From NCBI GenBank assembly GCA_023460315.1, contig JAEWQO010000045.1:1-9637 (forward strand): a DNA stretch of 9,637 nucleotides, read 5' to 3'. The DNA is from Actinomycetes bacterium. Its GTDB lineage: Bacteria > Actinomycetota > Coriobacteriia > Coriobacteriales > Eggerthellaceae. The notes beneath the pieces were generated by a model. That model did not search any database and was not told where the DNA came from. It worked only from the letters and a program-made list of their open reading frames with translations. A program made the position numbers and the translations under genes. Shown piece after piece: positions 1-6,965 of the stretch; position 1 is the stretch's first letter, and every line of letters starts with the position of its first letter.

Positions 1-40
1 TGCGACGAGTCAAGGGCGATACGGCTTGAGCAAAGCGAAA

Positions 41-116
41 GGCAAGCGCCTTGAGACGCTGCCAGCACCCCTTGGCCTTATAGGCCTTGAGCAAACCACC
101 CTTTTGAAGGGTGGTT
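41..116. other. Run of three hairpins at the window edge (possible end of a neighbouring element)
   Basis: Three short perfect or near-perfect hairpins follow one another. The first pairs 41-48 with 57-63 (seven pairs, one bulged A). The second pairs 74-78 with 82-86 (GGCCT/AGGCC, three-base loop). The third pairs 94-103 with 107-116 (ten perfect pairs, loop TTG). The words CTTGAGCAAA (24-33 and 86-95) and CCTTGAG (50-56) recur around them. A reading frame entering from the left could end at TGA 52-54 or at TGA 119-121; neither peptide is recognisable. IS200/IS605 elements and the omega-RNA at the 3' end of tnpB are known to end in such stacked hairpins, so a right end of that kind is possible, but no transposase is visible. 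A plain terminator cluster is the main alternative. Confidence 0.3.
94..116 (-). terminator. Perfect 10-bp hairpin downstream of the oxidoreductase gene
   Basis: The stem AACCACCCTT/AAGGGTGGTT is perfect, with a three-base loop, and lies 18 bases beyond the oxidoreductase stop. On the minus strand it is followed only by a short T run and then GCTC, so the U-tract is weak. Its position suits an intrinsic or mRNA-stabilising terminator for the minus-strand genes. It is nearly symmetrical and could also serve a plus-strand gene ending left of the window. Confidence 0.4.
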
Positions 117-133
117 CATGATTCGGACGGCGA

Positions 134-784
134 TTACACTCCATCTATCACGGTGAAGCGTTCATTTGCGTGGCGGGGGTTCTCAATCTCGTCCACGATG
201 GCGCGAGCAAGTGTTCCGCTGGAAGTGACGGATTCGCCGTTCTCGTTGAAAAGCAACGTATCCTTGCCTTGTATCAACGGCTTGGCCTCGCCTGCCTGAA
301 ACGTCAGTCCTGGCGAGATGCCCACCCACTGCACCTCGTCGACATCACGCAGGAACTTCAATTCTTTCAGCTGGTTTTGAGGAATGCTGATCCATGAGGC
401 GCTATCGGGAAGCGCCTGGAGATCTTCCACCGCCAGATGGCCGTCGTCTCCGGTCTGCAGACTTCCGGCACCCAGGATGAAGAACAGGCGAGGGGTTGGG
501 GACTCCCTGAAAAAACGCACCAAGAGGGCTGCGAGATCGACGTGCTGATAAGCCTGGGCGGGAGCGGTTGCAAAAGCGTCAACTACAACGTCAAAGGAAG
601 CGAGGTCCTCGGGTGAGAGGTCAAAGGCATCCCGTTCGACAATCGGAATGTCTTCTCCGAGGAGCTGTCGCGCCTTGGTGGAATTCCTCACCACAGCGGT
701 CACCTCGTGGCCGCGCTTGCTGGCTTCTTTCACAAGGGCGGATCCCGCGTTGCCCGTTGCGCCGATAACACCGATTTTTGCCAT
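134..784 (-). CDS. NAD(P)-binding Rossmann-fold oxidoreductase (atypical SDR, NmrA/YwnB-like)
   Basis: A 216-residue protein that begins with a dinucleotide-binding fingerprint, IGVIGATGNAGS at about residues 4-15 (GxxGxxG spacing). An arginine-containing strand end follows (VVRN near 32-35), the position that usually selects NADPH or NADH. This is the layout of the small atypical short-chain dehydrogenase family often annotated as NAD(P)H-binding protein or NADH-flavin reductase. The typical SDR YxxxK catalytic pair is not evident, and the substrate is unknown. It is probably cytoplasmic: no signal peptide or membrane segment is seen. The start is supported by AAAGGA six bases before the ATG on the minus strand. 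It lies 135 bases after the permease gene on the same strand. TATCAT on the minus strand (829-834) could be a -10 box for its own transcription, but no good -35 accompanies it. A functional link to the transporter is not shown. Confidence 0.85.
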   Translation of the reverse strand: MAKIGVIGATGNAGSALVKEASKRGHEVTAVVRNSTKARQLLGEDIPIVERDAFDLSPEDLASFDVVVDAFATAPAQAYQHVDLAALLVRFFRESPTPRLFFILGAGSLQTGDDGHLAVEDLQALPDSASWISIPQNQLKELKFLRDVDEVQWVGISPGLTFQAGEAKPLIQGKDTLLFNENGESVTSSGTLARAIVDEIENPRHANERFTVIDGV

Positions 785-919
785 GTCAGGTCCTTTCTCT
801 TCGTGCTGGGCGTGTGTCCTTTGCCATGATGATACCGCGCCTCGGGAGCCTGAAACGTTACGGTTGCCTTTCGGAGCCTTTTCTCGTTTGACGCGCGACC
901 TTCAGAGCGGGCTGCGCGA

Positions 920-1837
920 TTACTTCCACCGGGTCAAATGGCTTTGCAGTTTGCCGAACAACAGGCTGATGACGGTGATGACCACGCCGATGACGATAAT
1001 GCCCGCAAGGATGCGTGTGTAGTCGCCGAAATCGGAATAATACTTCACGTAATATCCCATCCCGGTGGTTCCGCCAATCATCTCTGCTGAAGTGAGCAGG
1101 ATGAACGAGAGGGTCAGTCCGATGTTGAAGCCATTGAAAATGAGCGGCAGCGCTCCGGGCAACATCACGCGTGCGAGCATGGTGGGGGCTTTCACATTGA
1201 GCACCCGCGCGGAGTCGATGGCCCGCTTGTCCACGCCTGACACGCCGGCCAGCGTTCCAGCGAGCACGGGCCAGAAGGTGGCAAGAAAGATGACCAGCAC
1301 CGACGATGCGCGGAATGTGGGCAGCAGCGCGATGCCGTAGGGAATATACACGATGGGTGGAATGGCAGACAGGAAGCTGACCACCTTCCCCGCACTCGCG
1401 GCAGAACGGGCGCGGTAGCCGAGCACCAGGCCGACGGTCAGCGCGCAGATCCCTCCCAGGGCAAAGCCTTCCGCGATGATCCCCAAGGACGACGCCACCC
1501 CGGTGCCAATTTTTGCGGCATCGGCGACTATCTGTGCGAAGACGATGCCGGGCGCGGGGAACATCTTTTGGGGAAGCACGTCGAACACGCTTGTGGCCAG
1601 CGTCCATGCTGCCAGCACGAAGAAAATGACGGCAGTCACGTCCACCGCCGAATCGCGCGTGCGCTTGTTCTGGGCGACGGCACAGAGGACGAGTCCCACC
1701 ACTTCCACCGCGGCGCCCATGCCGATGGCGTATAGCGCCTGGGGATCCTTGTCGGTTGCAGTGGGCAGCAGCTGCACGAGCAGAAACACGACGAACAGCG
1801 CGTTTGAGACGGTGAGAAAGCGCGTGCGCAGGCTCAT
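920..1837 (-). CDS. ABC transporter permease, NitT/TauT (BPD_transp_1) type
   Basis: A 305-residue membrane protein, the channel subunit of an importer. Hydrophobic segments appear at about residues 10-27, 35-55, 64-85, 118-140, 152-172, 178-198, 232-255 and 276-295. The cytoplasmic coupling (EAA) loop is at about 203-230, recognisable by D-x-x-AR-L--K-----RVMLPGALP, although the canonical Glu and Gly are replaced. The core after about residue 90 (MFPAPGIVF) matches the SsuC/TauC/NrtB-like permeases of about 250-260 residues. The first 85 residues add roughly three extra membrane segments. The start codon overlaps the ATPase stop as ATGA, and a strong AGGAGGTG lies eight bases before it, inside the ATPase gene, so the two are translationally coupled. 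It probably works as a homodimer with the neighbouring ATPase and binding protein. The substrate is not deducible; nitrate, sulfonate, taurine, pyrimidine-precursor and other uptake systems share this fold. Confidence 0.93.
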   Translation of the reverse strand: MSLRTRFLTVSNALFVVFLLVQLLPTATDKDPQALYAIGMGAAVEVVGLVLCAVAQNKRTRDSAVDVTAVIFFVLAAWTLATSVFDVLPQKMFPAPGIVFAQIVADAAKIGTGVASSLGIIAEGFALGGICALTVGLVLGYRARSAASAGKVVSFLSAIPPIVYIPYGIALLPTFRASSVLVIFLATFWPVLAGTLAGVSGVDKRAIDSARVLNVKAPTMLARVMLPGALPLIFNGFNIGLTLSFILLTSAEMIGGTTGMGYYVKYYSDFGDYTRILAGIIVIGVVITVISLLFGKLQSHLTRWK

Positions 1838-2637
1838 GCGGAGTGCACCTCCTGGTACTCATGTTCGAAGAAGATTTTGCTCAAGCGGCTGCGGAAGCGA
1901 AGGTAGGCATCATCGGACAGCAGCTCCAACCGCTGTCGTGGGCGGGGCAACGGCACGTTAAACGTGTTGCGGATATGTCCCGGATTGGGCTCCATCATTA
2001 TGATGCGGTCGGAGAGGAGAATGGCTTCCTCTACGTCGTGGGTCACGAACACCACGGTCTTGCGGTCTGCGCCCTGCTCTCCCTCCCACAGCTCCAACAG
2101 CAGGTCTTGGAGAACGGCGCGGTTGCGGGCGTCGATGGCCCCAAACGGCTCATCCATCAGCAGCACGTCAGCGTTGACGGCCAAGGCCCGGGCTATGGCC
2201 ACCCGTTGCTGCTGCCCGCCGGACAACTCCTTGGGGAAACGGTGGCCAAAGCCGCTGAGGGCAACCTTGCCCAGATAGCTTTCTGCCTCGGCAAGCCGTT
2301 CCCGCTTGCCGAGGTCGCGCTTGGACTGGCGAAGGGCGAACGCCACGTTCTGCAGCGCTGTCATCCAGGGGAACAGGGAATACTGCTGGAACACGACGCT
2401 GCGATCCGGTCCCGGGCCGGTCACCGGGGTGCCGCCCACTGTCACTGATCCGCGGGTGGGGGACAGCAGGCCCTCCAGCACGGAAAGCAGCGTTGACTTC
2501 CCGCAGCCCGACGAACCGATGATGCTTACGAACTCTCCGGCTTCGATGTCGAATGACACGTTTTCAAGCGCGTTGAACGGGGTGCCTCGGTCGTCGTAGA
2601 CCACCGACAGGTTTCGCACGCCTATGTTCTTGGACAT
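1834..2637 (-). CDS. ABC transporter ATP-binding protein, NitT/TauT (SsuB/TauB) type
   Basis: A 267-residue nucleotide-binding subunit with all canonical motifs in order: Walker A GSSGCGKST at 41-49, Q-loop FQQ at 83-85 followed by YSLFPW, signature LSGGQ at 138-142, Walker B VLLMDE at 158-163, D-loop ending at D169 and switch histidine H200 in THD. The YSLFPW segment after the Q-loop and the THDVEEAILLSDRI stretch are typical of the nitrate/sulfonate/taurine importer subfamily. Nothing needed for ATP hydrolysis is missing, so it should be the energising cytoplasmic subunit. The start is preceded by GGAG on the minus strand at suitable spacing. It lies 52 bases after the binding-protein gene and overlaps the permease start by four bases, which argues for one operon. 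Length is normal for the family. Confidence 0.96.
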   Translation of the reverse strand: MSKNIGVRNLSVVYDDRGTPFNALENVSFDIEAGEFVSIIGSSGCGKSTLLSVLEGLLSPTRGSVTVGGTPVTGPGPDRSVVFQQYSLFPWMTALQNVAFALRQSKRDLGKRERLAEAESYLGKVALSGFGHRFPKELSGGQQQRVAIARALAVNADVLLMDEPFGAIDARNRAVLQDLLLELWEGEQGADRKTVVFVTHDVEEAILLSDRIIMMEPNPGHIRNTFNVPLPRPRQRLELLSDDAYLRFRSRLSKIFFEHEYQEVHSA

Positions 2638-2689
2638 GATTTACTCCACTTCGGCATTGCTGGGGAGGGGGGCGGTGGTTGTCGATGGG

Positions 2690-3793
2690 CTATTCGTACT
2701 GGTCGAAGTGTTCCTGCAGTTCCTGATAGATGGTGTTGTCGGGGTCTTCGGCGATGACGGCGGCGAGCGCGTTGCGATAGATGTCGGTGTTGTACAGCGG
2801 CTCAAGGTCAAAGTCCTCGATGTATCCAAACTCGACCGCGCGCGCCTTCAGCGTCTCGGTTGCCTGCTTGTCCGGATCGGGGTTCGATTCGGCATAATTG
2901 GGCGTGTACAGCTCGTACTCTATCTGGTCTTCGGGGATGTCGATGTGCTTCTTGACGTCTTGGATGGTCTGTTCGCGATTCGTCTGGAAGAAGTTGTAGG
3001 CTTTGATCAAGGCGCGCTCGAACGCTTCATACTTGTCCGGATCGGCCTGGAGCGCATCGGTCAGGGCCACCTGTCGGCAGCACGGCTGGTTTTCGAAAAG
3101 GTCGACGTCAGAGCAGCTGTACACCACGGAGTATCCATCGGCCACTGCGATGGACGTGTAGGGAGAGTAGGTCGACACGGCATCGATCTCGTCGGAAGCC
3201 AACGCGTTGTAGGCGTCCTTCTGGCTTTCGAAGTACACGATCTTCACGTCGGTGTCATCGCCCTCTCCGTACGTCAGTCCATATTCGGACAGGATTTCGT
3301 ACAGCTCAAGCTCTTGGATGGTGGTGCGGGGAACGGCCACCGTGCGACCCTTGAGGATGGTGACGTCCCACTGGTCGAGGCCTTCGGTATACTTGGAGTC
3401 GATGACGTAGCCATGCCCGTTGCTCATGGCGCCGCCGAAGATGCTGAGGTCATGGCCGCTTGCCTGGTTGGCCAGCGTGGGCACTGATCCCAAAAACGCC
3501 GCATCCAGCTTTCCGGATTCGAGGCCGCTCACCAGTTCTGCTTGGCTGGAAAACTGAGTGGTGGTTGCGTTGAGCCCCTCCTCGGCAAAAAAGCCCTCTT
3601 CCAGCGCGACAAATCCCAGCACGTGGGCGGTTGAGTTCAGGTGGCCGAGGTTGAAGTCCACCACCGTGTTGTCCTGTGCGCCTGCGTTTGTCCCTGCGGC
3701 GCCTGATTCCGCATCGGAGCATCCGGCAAGGGCCAGCGACGTGGCCACGGCGGTGACGGCGGCAATCATTCCCAGTGTTCTCAAAAGTTTCAT
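2690..3793 (-). CDS. Lipoprotein solute-binding protein of a NitT/TauT-type ABC importer (SsuA/THI5-like)
   Basis: A 367-residue secreted lipoprotein. The N-terminus reads MKLLRTLGM, followed by a hydrophobic stretch and the lipobox LALAGC with the lipidated cysteine at residue 25, then an Ala/Gly/Ser/Asp-rich linker (26-45). The domain beginning near residue 46 (HLNSTAH, then EEGFFAEEGL and GLESGKLDAAFLGSVPT) is characteristic of periplasmic-type proteins of the nitrate/sulfonate/taurine and thiamine-precursor families. A PCCR cysteine pair occurs in the second half. I chose the ATG at 3791-3793 because it gives a perfect lipoprotein signal and has GAGGA six bases upstream. A longer frame starting at 3913 would add 40 charged residues before the signal and bury it. 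As the first gene of the minus-strand operon it should capture the ligand outside the membrane; the ligand itself is not predictable. Confidence 0.93.
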   Translation of the reverse strand: MKLLRTLGMIAAVTAVATSLALAGCSDAESGAAGTNAGAQDNTVVDFNLGHLNSTAHVLGFVALEEGFFAEEGLNATTTQFSSQAELVSGLESGKLDAAFLGSVPTLANQASGHDLSIFGGAMSNGHGYVIDSKYTEGLDQWDVTILKGRTVAVPRTTIQELELYEILSEYGLTYGEGDDTDVKIVYFESQKDAYNALASDEIDAVSTYSPYTSIAVADGYSVVYSCSDVDLFENQPCCRQVALTDALQADPDKYEAFERALIKAYNFFQTNREQTIQDVKKHIDIPEDQIEYELYTPNYAESNPDPDKQATETLKARAVEFGYIEDFDLEPLYNTDIYRNALAAVIAEDPDNTIYQELQEHFDQYE

Positions 3794-3916
3794 CTCGGGT
3801 CCTCGTATCAGTCTTTCTGCCACTGTTAGGGGCGTGGCTCTTGCCGCCTTTGATGCAGCGACATGTTCTTTTCTTATGTCTTTTGGGAAACTCTCCCGTT
3901 TGCCTTTCAACACGCA

Positions 3917-3955
3917 ATTTGGCCGGTGCGGTGGCTCGAACTTTCTCCGGCAAAT
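3917..3955 (-). other. Inverted repeat in the leader of the binding-protein gene
   Basis: ATTTGGCCGG (3917-3926) and CCGGCAAAT (3947-3955) form a nine-pair stem with one bulged base and a 20-base loop. Further small stems lie nearer the gene, for example GGGA/TCCC around 3888-3900. No known riboswitch consensus that I could check by eye (TPP, SAM, cobalamin, guanidine) is present. It could be an operator or part of a regulatory leader. Confidence 0.3.
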
Positions 3956-3966
3956 CGGTGGCAGCC

Positions 3967-3994
3967 ATTAAAGCATGAACACGTAGGGAATGAA
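3967..3994 (-). promoter_or_regulatory. Candidate promoter for the ABC importer operon
   Basis: On the minus strand TTCATT (3989-3994) and TTTAAT (3967-3972) are separated by 16 bases. The -10 matches the sigma-70 consensus at five of six positions, the -35 at only three. Transcription from here would leave a leader of about 165 bases before the lipoprotein start. The call rests on pattern only. Confidence 0.35.
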
Positions 3995-4134
3995 CAGGGG
4001 TTTTGCCATACGATCTTTTCATGGACGGCTATCGCTGTGAGCTATGGCGGGATTGAGGAGAGGATATGGGTACGAAAGGAAGGAGAAAAGGAAGCTTAGT
4101 CAAACTTTTTTTCGGGCTGCCTGGATGCCGCCTG

Positions 4135-4163
4135 TTGTCAAAATGTCAGGATACCGATATTAT
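4135..4163 (+). promoter_or_regulatory. Sigma-70-type promoter for the LCP/capsule operon
   Basis: TTGTCA (4135-4140) and TATTAT (4158-4163) are separated by exactly 17 bases and each matches the housekeeping consensus at five of six positions. The predicted start near 4170 gives a leader of about 100 bases upstream of the LCP gene. The box lies in the AT-richer half of the divergent intergenic region, where a promoter for the plus-strand genes is needed. Confidence 0.6.
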
Positions 4164-4203
4164 TCATTAAACGTTAAAGGCGCATTAGCCATCACGATGC
4201 TTT

Positions 4204-4228
4204 GCCTTGCATGTTGTTTATGCGAGGC
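4204..4228 (+). other. Leader hairpin upstream of the LCP gene
   Basis: GCCTTGCAT (4204-4212) pairs with ATGCGAGGC (4220-4228) over nine positions with one G-U pair and a seven-base loop. Two more U-G pairs could extend it outward. It lies between the predicted promoter and the LCP start and has no T-run after it, so it is not a simple terminator. It might influence translation or be a recognition hairpin for an antitermination factor; neither is shown by the sequence. Confidence 0.4.
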
Positions 4229-4268
4229 GGAAGCGCGTTTGAGACGGGCGACGGGTGATTGAGCATGC

Positions 4269-5372
4269 ATGCAACAAGGTGAACACAATCAGAGAGGACC
4301 TTCGGGTTCTTCTGGGTATACAGCGCGGCATGAAGGGTCTGTGCGTCATCCAGCGGGGAACGTGCCTCTTCGTCCCATCCCTGACGTAAGCAGGTCAGAG
4401 CAACTCATCCGCGTACGGAAGAAGCGCAAGAAGCACACGACGGCTAAGAGGGCCGTTGTGATCACGCTCGCCGTCCTTGTCTGCGTGTTTGGACTGGCGG
4501 GCGGTGCGATTGCTCTGTATCTCTCGTCGCTTGACAAAGCGCTGTCTTTCGATGATCAAACCGAAGCAGAAAGTCTCAAGAACGCTCTCATACCCGTGAC
4601 GGCGGAGACCAAAGACAAGCCATTCTATATGTTGGTTCTAGGTTCTGACGCCCGAGAGGGTGACGAGACGTCGCGGTCTGACGTGATGATGCTGGTGCGG
4701 GTTGACACGGCGACCGGCACTATTACCATGGTCTCCATTCCTCGTGACACCATGGTCGACTTGCCGGGCCATGGACGATCCAAGATAAACGCCGCCTACG
4801 CCTACGGCGGAGCTTCCGGTGCCGTTGAGGCGGTTTCCTCATTTGCGGGCGTATCCATCACCCATTATGCGGAAATTCATTTCGAAGAGCTGCAGGATTT
4901 GGTAGACACGCTTGGCGGAGTATGGGTTGACGTGCCTGTCTCCAATGACGAGACGGGCTCTAGCAACACGGGGCAGCAGCTCAATGCCGGCGAGCAATTG
5001 CTCAATGGAGAGCAGGCGCTCGCCTTTGCGCGTGAACGCTATGGATATACCCGAGGCGATTTCCAGCGGGCCGACAACCAGCGCATCTTGGCACAAGCCA
5101 TTGTGAAGAGCGTGCTGGCCACTGCTCCCCTTGATCTGCCTGGCACCGTTCAACAGTTGGCTGGCTGCGTGTCGACCGATTTGTCTGTGAGCGACATCGT
5201 CAGCCTCGCGCAGAAGGCGCAGCAGGCTTCCGGCCTGACATTCTATTCGGCCATGGTCCCCTCCTCGACCATGACCATCGACGGCGTGAGCTATGTCATT
5301 ACGGACCAGGAGCAATGGGCGGCCATGAAGAAGCGCATGGATGCGGGGGAAGATCCCCAGGATGCCGGTTGA
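4269..5372 (+). CDS. LCP (LytR-CpsA-Psr) family cell-wall polymer transferase
   Basis: A 367-residue membrane-anchored enzyme. LCP proteins move polymers from undecaprenyl-linked precursors onto peptidoglycan. The first 60 residues are cytoplasmic, ending in a basic patch (RKKRKKH, 50-56). One membrane helix spans about 62-85, and the LCP domain begins near 119. Family hallmarks are SRSD at 135-138, SIPRDT at 156-161 with the active-site arginine R159, KINAAYAYGG at 172-181, and the FARERYGY...GDFQRADNQR block at about 253-272. All pyrophosphate-lipid-binding positions that I can recognise are present. ATG 4269 is the first possible start because TGA 4260-4262 closes the frame just upstream; its ribosome-binding site is weak (GGGTGA about 11 bases away), so initiation may be poor. 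It heads the operon with the Wzz, kinase and phosphatase genes, the position held by cpsA in streptococcal capsule loci. Confidence 0.95.
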   Translation: MQQGEHNQRGPSGSSGYTARHEGSVRHPAGNVPLRPIPDVSRSEQLIRVRKKRKKHTTAKRAVVITLAVLVCVFGLAGGAIALYLSSLDKALSFDDQTEAESLKNALIPVTAETKDKPFYMLVLGSDAREGDETSRSDVMMLVRVDTATGTITMVSIPRDTMVDLPGHGRSKINAAYAYGGASGAVEAVSSFAGVSITHYAEIHFEELQDLVDTLGGVWVDVPVSNDETGSSNTGQQLNAGEQLLNGEQALAFARERYGYTRGDFQRADNQRILAQAIVKSVLATAPLDLPGTVQQLAGCVSTDLSVSDIVSLAQKAQQASGLTFYSAMVPSSTMTIDGVSYVITDQEQWAAMKKRMDAGEDPQDAG

Positions 5373-5447
5373 CGGCATCTCGGCAACGAAGAAGCGATAT
5401 CATGGACTTCTCTCCAACAGACGGACGCATCGAAGTGAAGGAAAAGT

Positions 5448-6101
5448 ATGACCCTGCTTGAATTGCTCAGACTCATGCGCAAGCATTTGGCGCTGATGTT
5501 TGTGGTTCCCATCGTATGCGCGCTCGCGACGGCCGCCTTCGCGTGGCTCATGATGCCGAACGTGTATTCCGCAAGCGTGTCGGTGTACGTGCTGACCAAA
5601 TCGAGCTCAGAAACCGACAGCATCACCAACACCGATCTGACCGCCAGCCAGATGCTGACCAACGACGTGGCAACCCTGGTCAAGAGCGATCGGGTGACAT
5701 CGGATACGGCAAGCGCACTGCAGATGAGCAGCCTGAAAGGATACGATATCGCGGTCACAAGCCAGACTACCACCCGCGTCATCACGTTGACCGTGTCAGG
5801 TGAATCGGCTCAGTCCGTTGCCATCATTGCCAACCAGCTGGCCAAGACCACAGACGATGTCGCCCAAGAGGTCATGGACTTGCGCAGCGTGAACACCATC
5901 GATCAAGCGGTAGAACCCTCGACACCGTCGGGCCCACCGCGCGCCCTGTACACGGCCGTCGCTTTCTTGGCGGGCATATTCCTGGCCATTGCCACCATTG
6001 TGGTCATCGACATGACCAACACGCGGGTGCGCAATGCCGAAGAGGCGGAAGAGATGCTGGGCATACCCATCATCGGCCGCATTCCCACAATCAAGGGTTA
6101 G
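5448..6101 (+). CDS. cpsC: Wzz/CpsC-type polysaccharide co-polymerase and kinase adaptor
   Basis: A 217-residue protein with the classic two-helix layout: membrane segment at about 15-36, an extracellular Thr/Ser-rich middle, and a second membrane segment at about 167-188. A proline-rich motif (EPSTPSGPPR, 156-165) lies just before the second helix, as is typical of Wzz proteins. The short cytoplasmic tail (189-217, with LGIPIIGRIP) is the part known in Gram-positive systems to dock and activate the separate tyrosine kinase. It is expected to set chain length and export together with the next gene. AAGGA five to six bases before the ATG supports the start. It lies 75 bases after the LCP gene and 15 bases before the kinase gene, so cotranscription is likely. 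The symbol is by analogy with streptococcal loci; yveK would be the Bacillus-style name. Confidence 0.93.
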   Translation: MTLLELLRLMRKHLALMFVVPIVCALATAAFAWLMMPNVYSASVSVYVLTKSSSETDSITNTDLTASQMLTNDVATLVKSDRVTSDTASALQMSSLKGYDIAVTSQTTTRVITLTVSGESAQSVAIIANQLAKTTDDVAQEVMDLRSVNTIDQAVEPSTPSGPPRALYTAVAFLAGIFLAIATIVVIDMTNTRVRNAEEAEEMLGIPIIGRIPTIKG

Positions 6102-6116
6102 AGGGAGGACGATATC

Positions 6117-6965
6117 ATGGCCAAGAAAAAGAAGCAGTCCTCAAATATGCTTGAGATACAGAATGCGGCGAAGACGCTGTTCGCCAACATCCGATTCATG
6201 TCGGTGGATGAACCCATCAAGTCCATCGTCATCACCAGTTCGGTGCCCAACGAGGGAAAATCGACCGTGTCGATGTATCTGGCGCAGGCAATCGCGACTT
6301 CGGGTAAGCGCGTACTGCTGGTGGAAACGGACATGCGCCGGCGCAGCCTGGCAGCCATGCTGTCAACGCGTGTGACGGCGGGACTGTATGCCGTGTTGAC
6401 CGACGCTGCTCCGCTCAATGCCGCCGTGGCATCGACCACTACGCCCAACCTGTATTTCCTTGACACCGAGCCCAACATTCCCAATCCGGCCGATATGATT
6501 GCCTCGAAGCGCTTTAAGCGTCTGGTGCACCTGTTGGAGGAAAGCTACGATTATGTGATCTTTGACTCGCCGCCCGTCGGCACGTTTGTGGATGCGGCCA
6601 TTCTGTCGACGTTGGTGCAGGCCACGGTGCTGGTGGTGCGTCCCAATCTGGTTAAACGTGCAGCGCTCAACGAGGCCTACGAGCAGTTGCAGAAGGCCGA
6701 TGCGAACGTCATCGGCATCTGTGCGACCGACGTGGAAGGCACCGGATCAGAATATTACTATGCCTATTACACGGCCGACGGCAAACGTGCCAAACCGTCC
6801 GATGCCGGCATGCATCCCTCTGCAGCGAGCAGCGCCGGCAAGCAGGCCGCCGCACGTGGCCGAGAACCCTACGCGATTCCTGGCGTCGAGCCAAGATCTG
6901 ACCATCGGGCATCTCCCACGCCGCATGTCGTGAATCATGCACAGGGCCGCGGAAGCAGGCGGTAG
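6117..6965 (+). CDS. cpsD: Bacterial tyrosine kinase (BY-kinase), CpsD/Wze/YwqD type
   Basis: A 282-residue cytoplasmic P-loop kinase that autophosphorylates on tyrosine and modulates polysaccharide assembly. Walker A is SSVPNEGKST (41-50), Walker A' VLLVETDMRR (66-75) with the key aspartate D72, and Walker B YVIFDSPPV (146-154) with D150. A tyrosine cluster, EYYYAYY, lies at 212-218 and is the probable autophosphorylation site. The oligomerisation segment near 15-28 reads NAAKTLFANIRF rather than the usual E-x-x-R-x-x-R-T-N form. After the tyrosine cluster the chain runs on for about 64 residues, rich in Ala, Pro, Ser, Gly and Arg, whereas most relatives end soon after the tyrosines. GGGAGGA supports the ATG start. 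The stop TAG shares one base with the GTG start of the phosphatase gene, indicating tight coupling. Confidence 0.95.
   Translation: MAKKKKQSSNMLEIQNAAKTLFANIRFMSVDEPIKSIVITSSVPNEGKSTVSMYLAQAIATSGKRVLLVETDMRRRSLAAMLSTRVTAGLYAVLTDAAPLNAAVASTTTPNLYFLDTEPNIPNPADMIASKRFKRLVHLLEESYDYVIFDSPPVGTFVDAAILSTLVQATVLVVRPNLVKRAALNEAYEQLQKADANVIGICATDVEGTGSEYYYAYYTADGKRAKPSDAGMHPSAASSAGKQAAARGREPYAIPGVEPRSDHRASPTPHVVNHAQGRGSRR

Noticed and set aside
829..834. TATCAT as a promoter for the oxidoreductase gene
   Set aside because: No acceptable -35 hexamer at 16-18 bases, so it is noted only as a possibility.
858..1862. Long minus-strand frame (334 residues) overlapping the permease gene
   Set aside because: It is a low-complexity Arg/His-rich shadow of the permease in another frame, with no domain; the 305-residue permease is clearly the real gene.
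2624..3487. Plus-strand 287-residue frame opposite the solute-binding protein
   Set aside because: It is an antisense shadow of a GC-rich gene: Val/Gly/Leu-rich, no family, no ribosome-binding site, and opposite a confident lipoprotein gene.
3794..3913. Extended start of the solute-binding protein at 3913 (407 residues)
   Set aside because: It would put 40 charged residues before a perfect lipoprotein signal; ATG 3793 has its own ribosome-binding site.
5402..5461. Tiny 19-codon frame overlapping the start of the CpsC gene
   Set aside because: No ribosome-binding site and no recognisable peptide; the CpsC start has its own good site.
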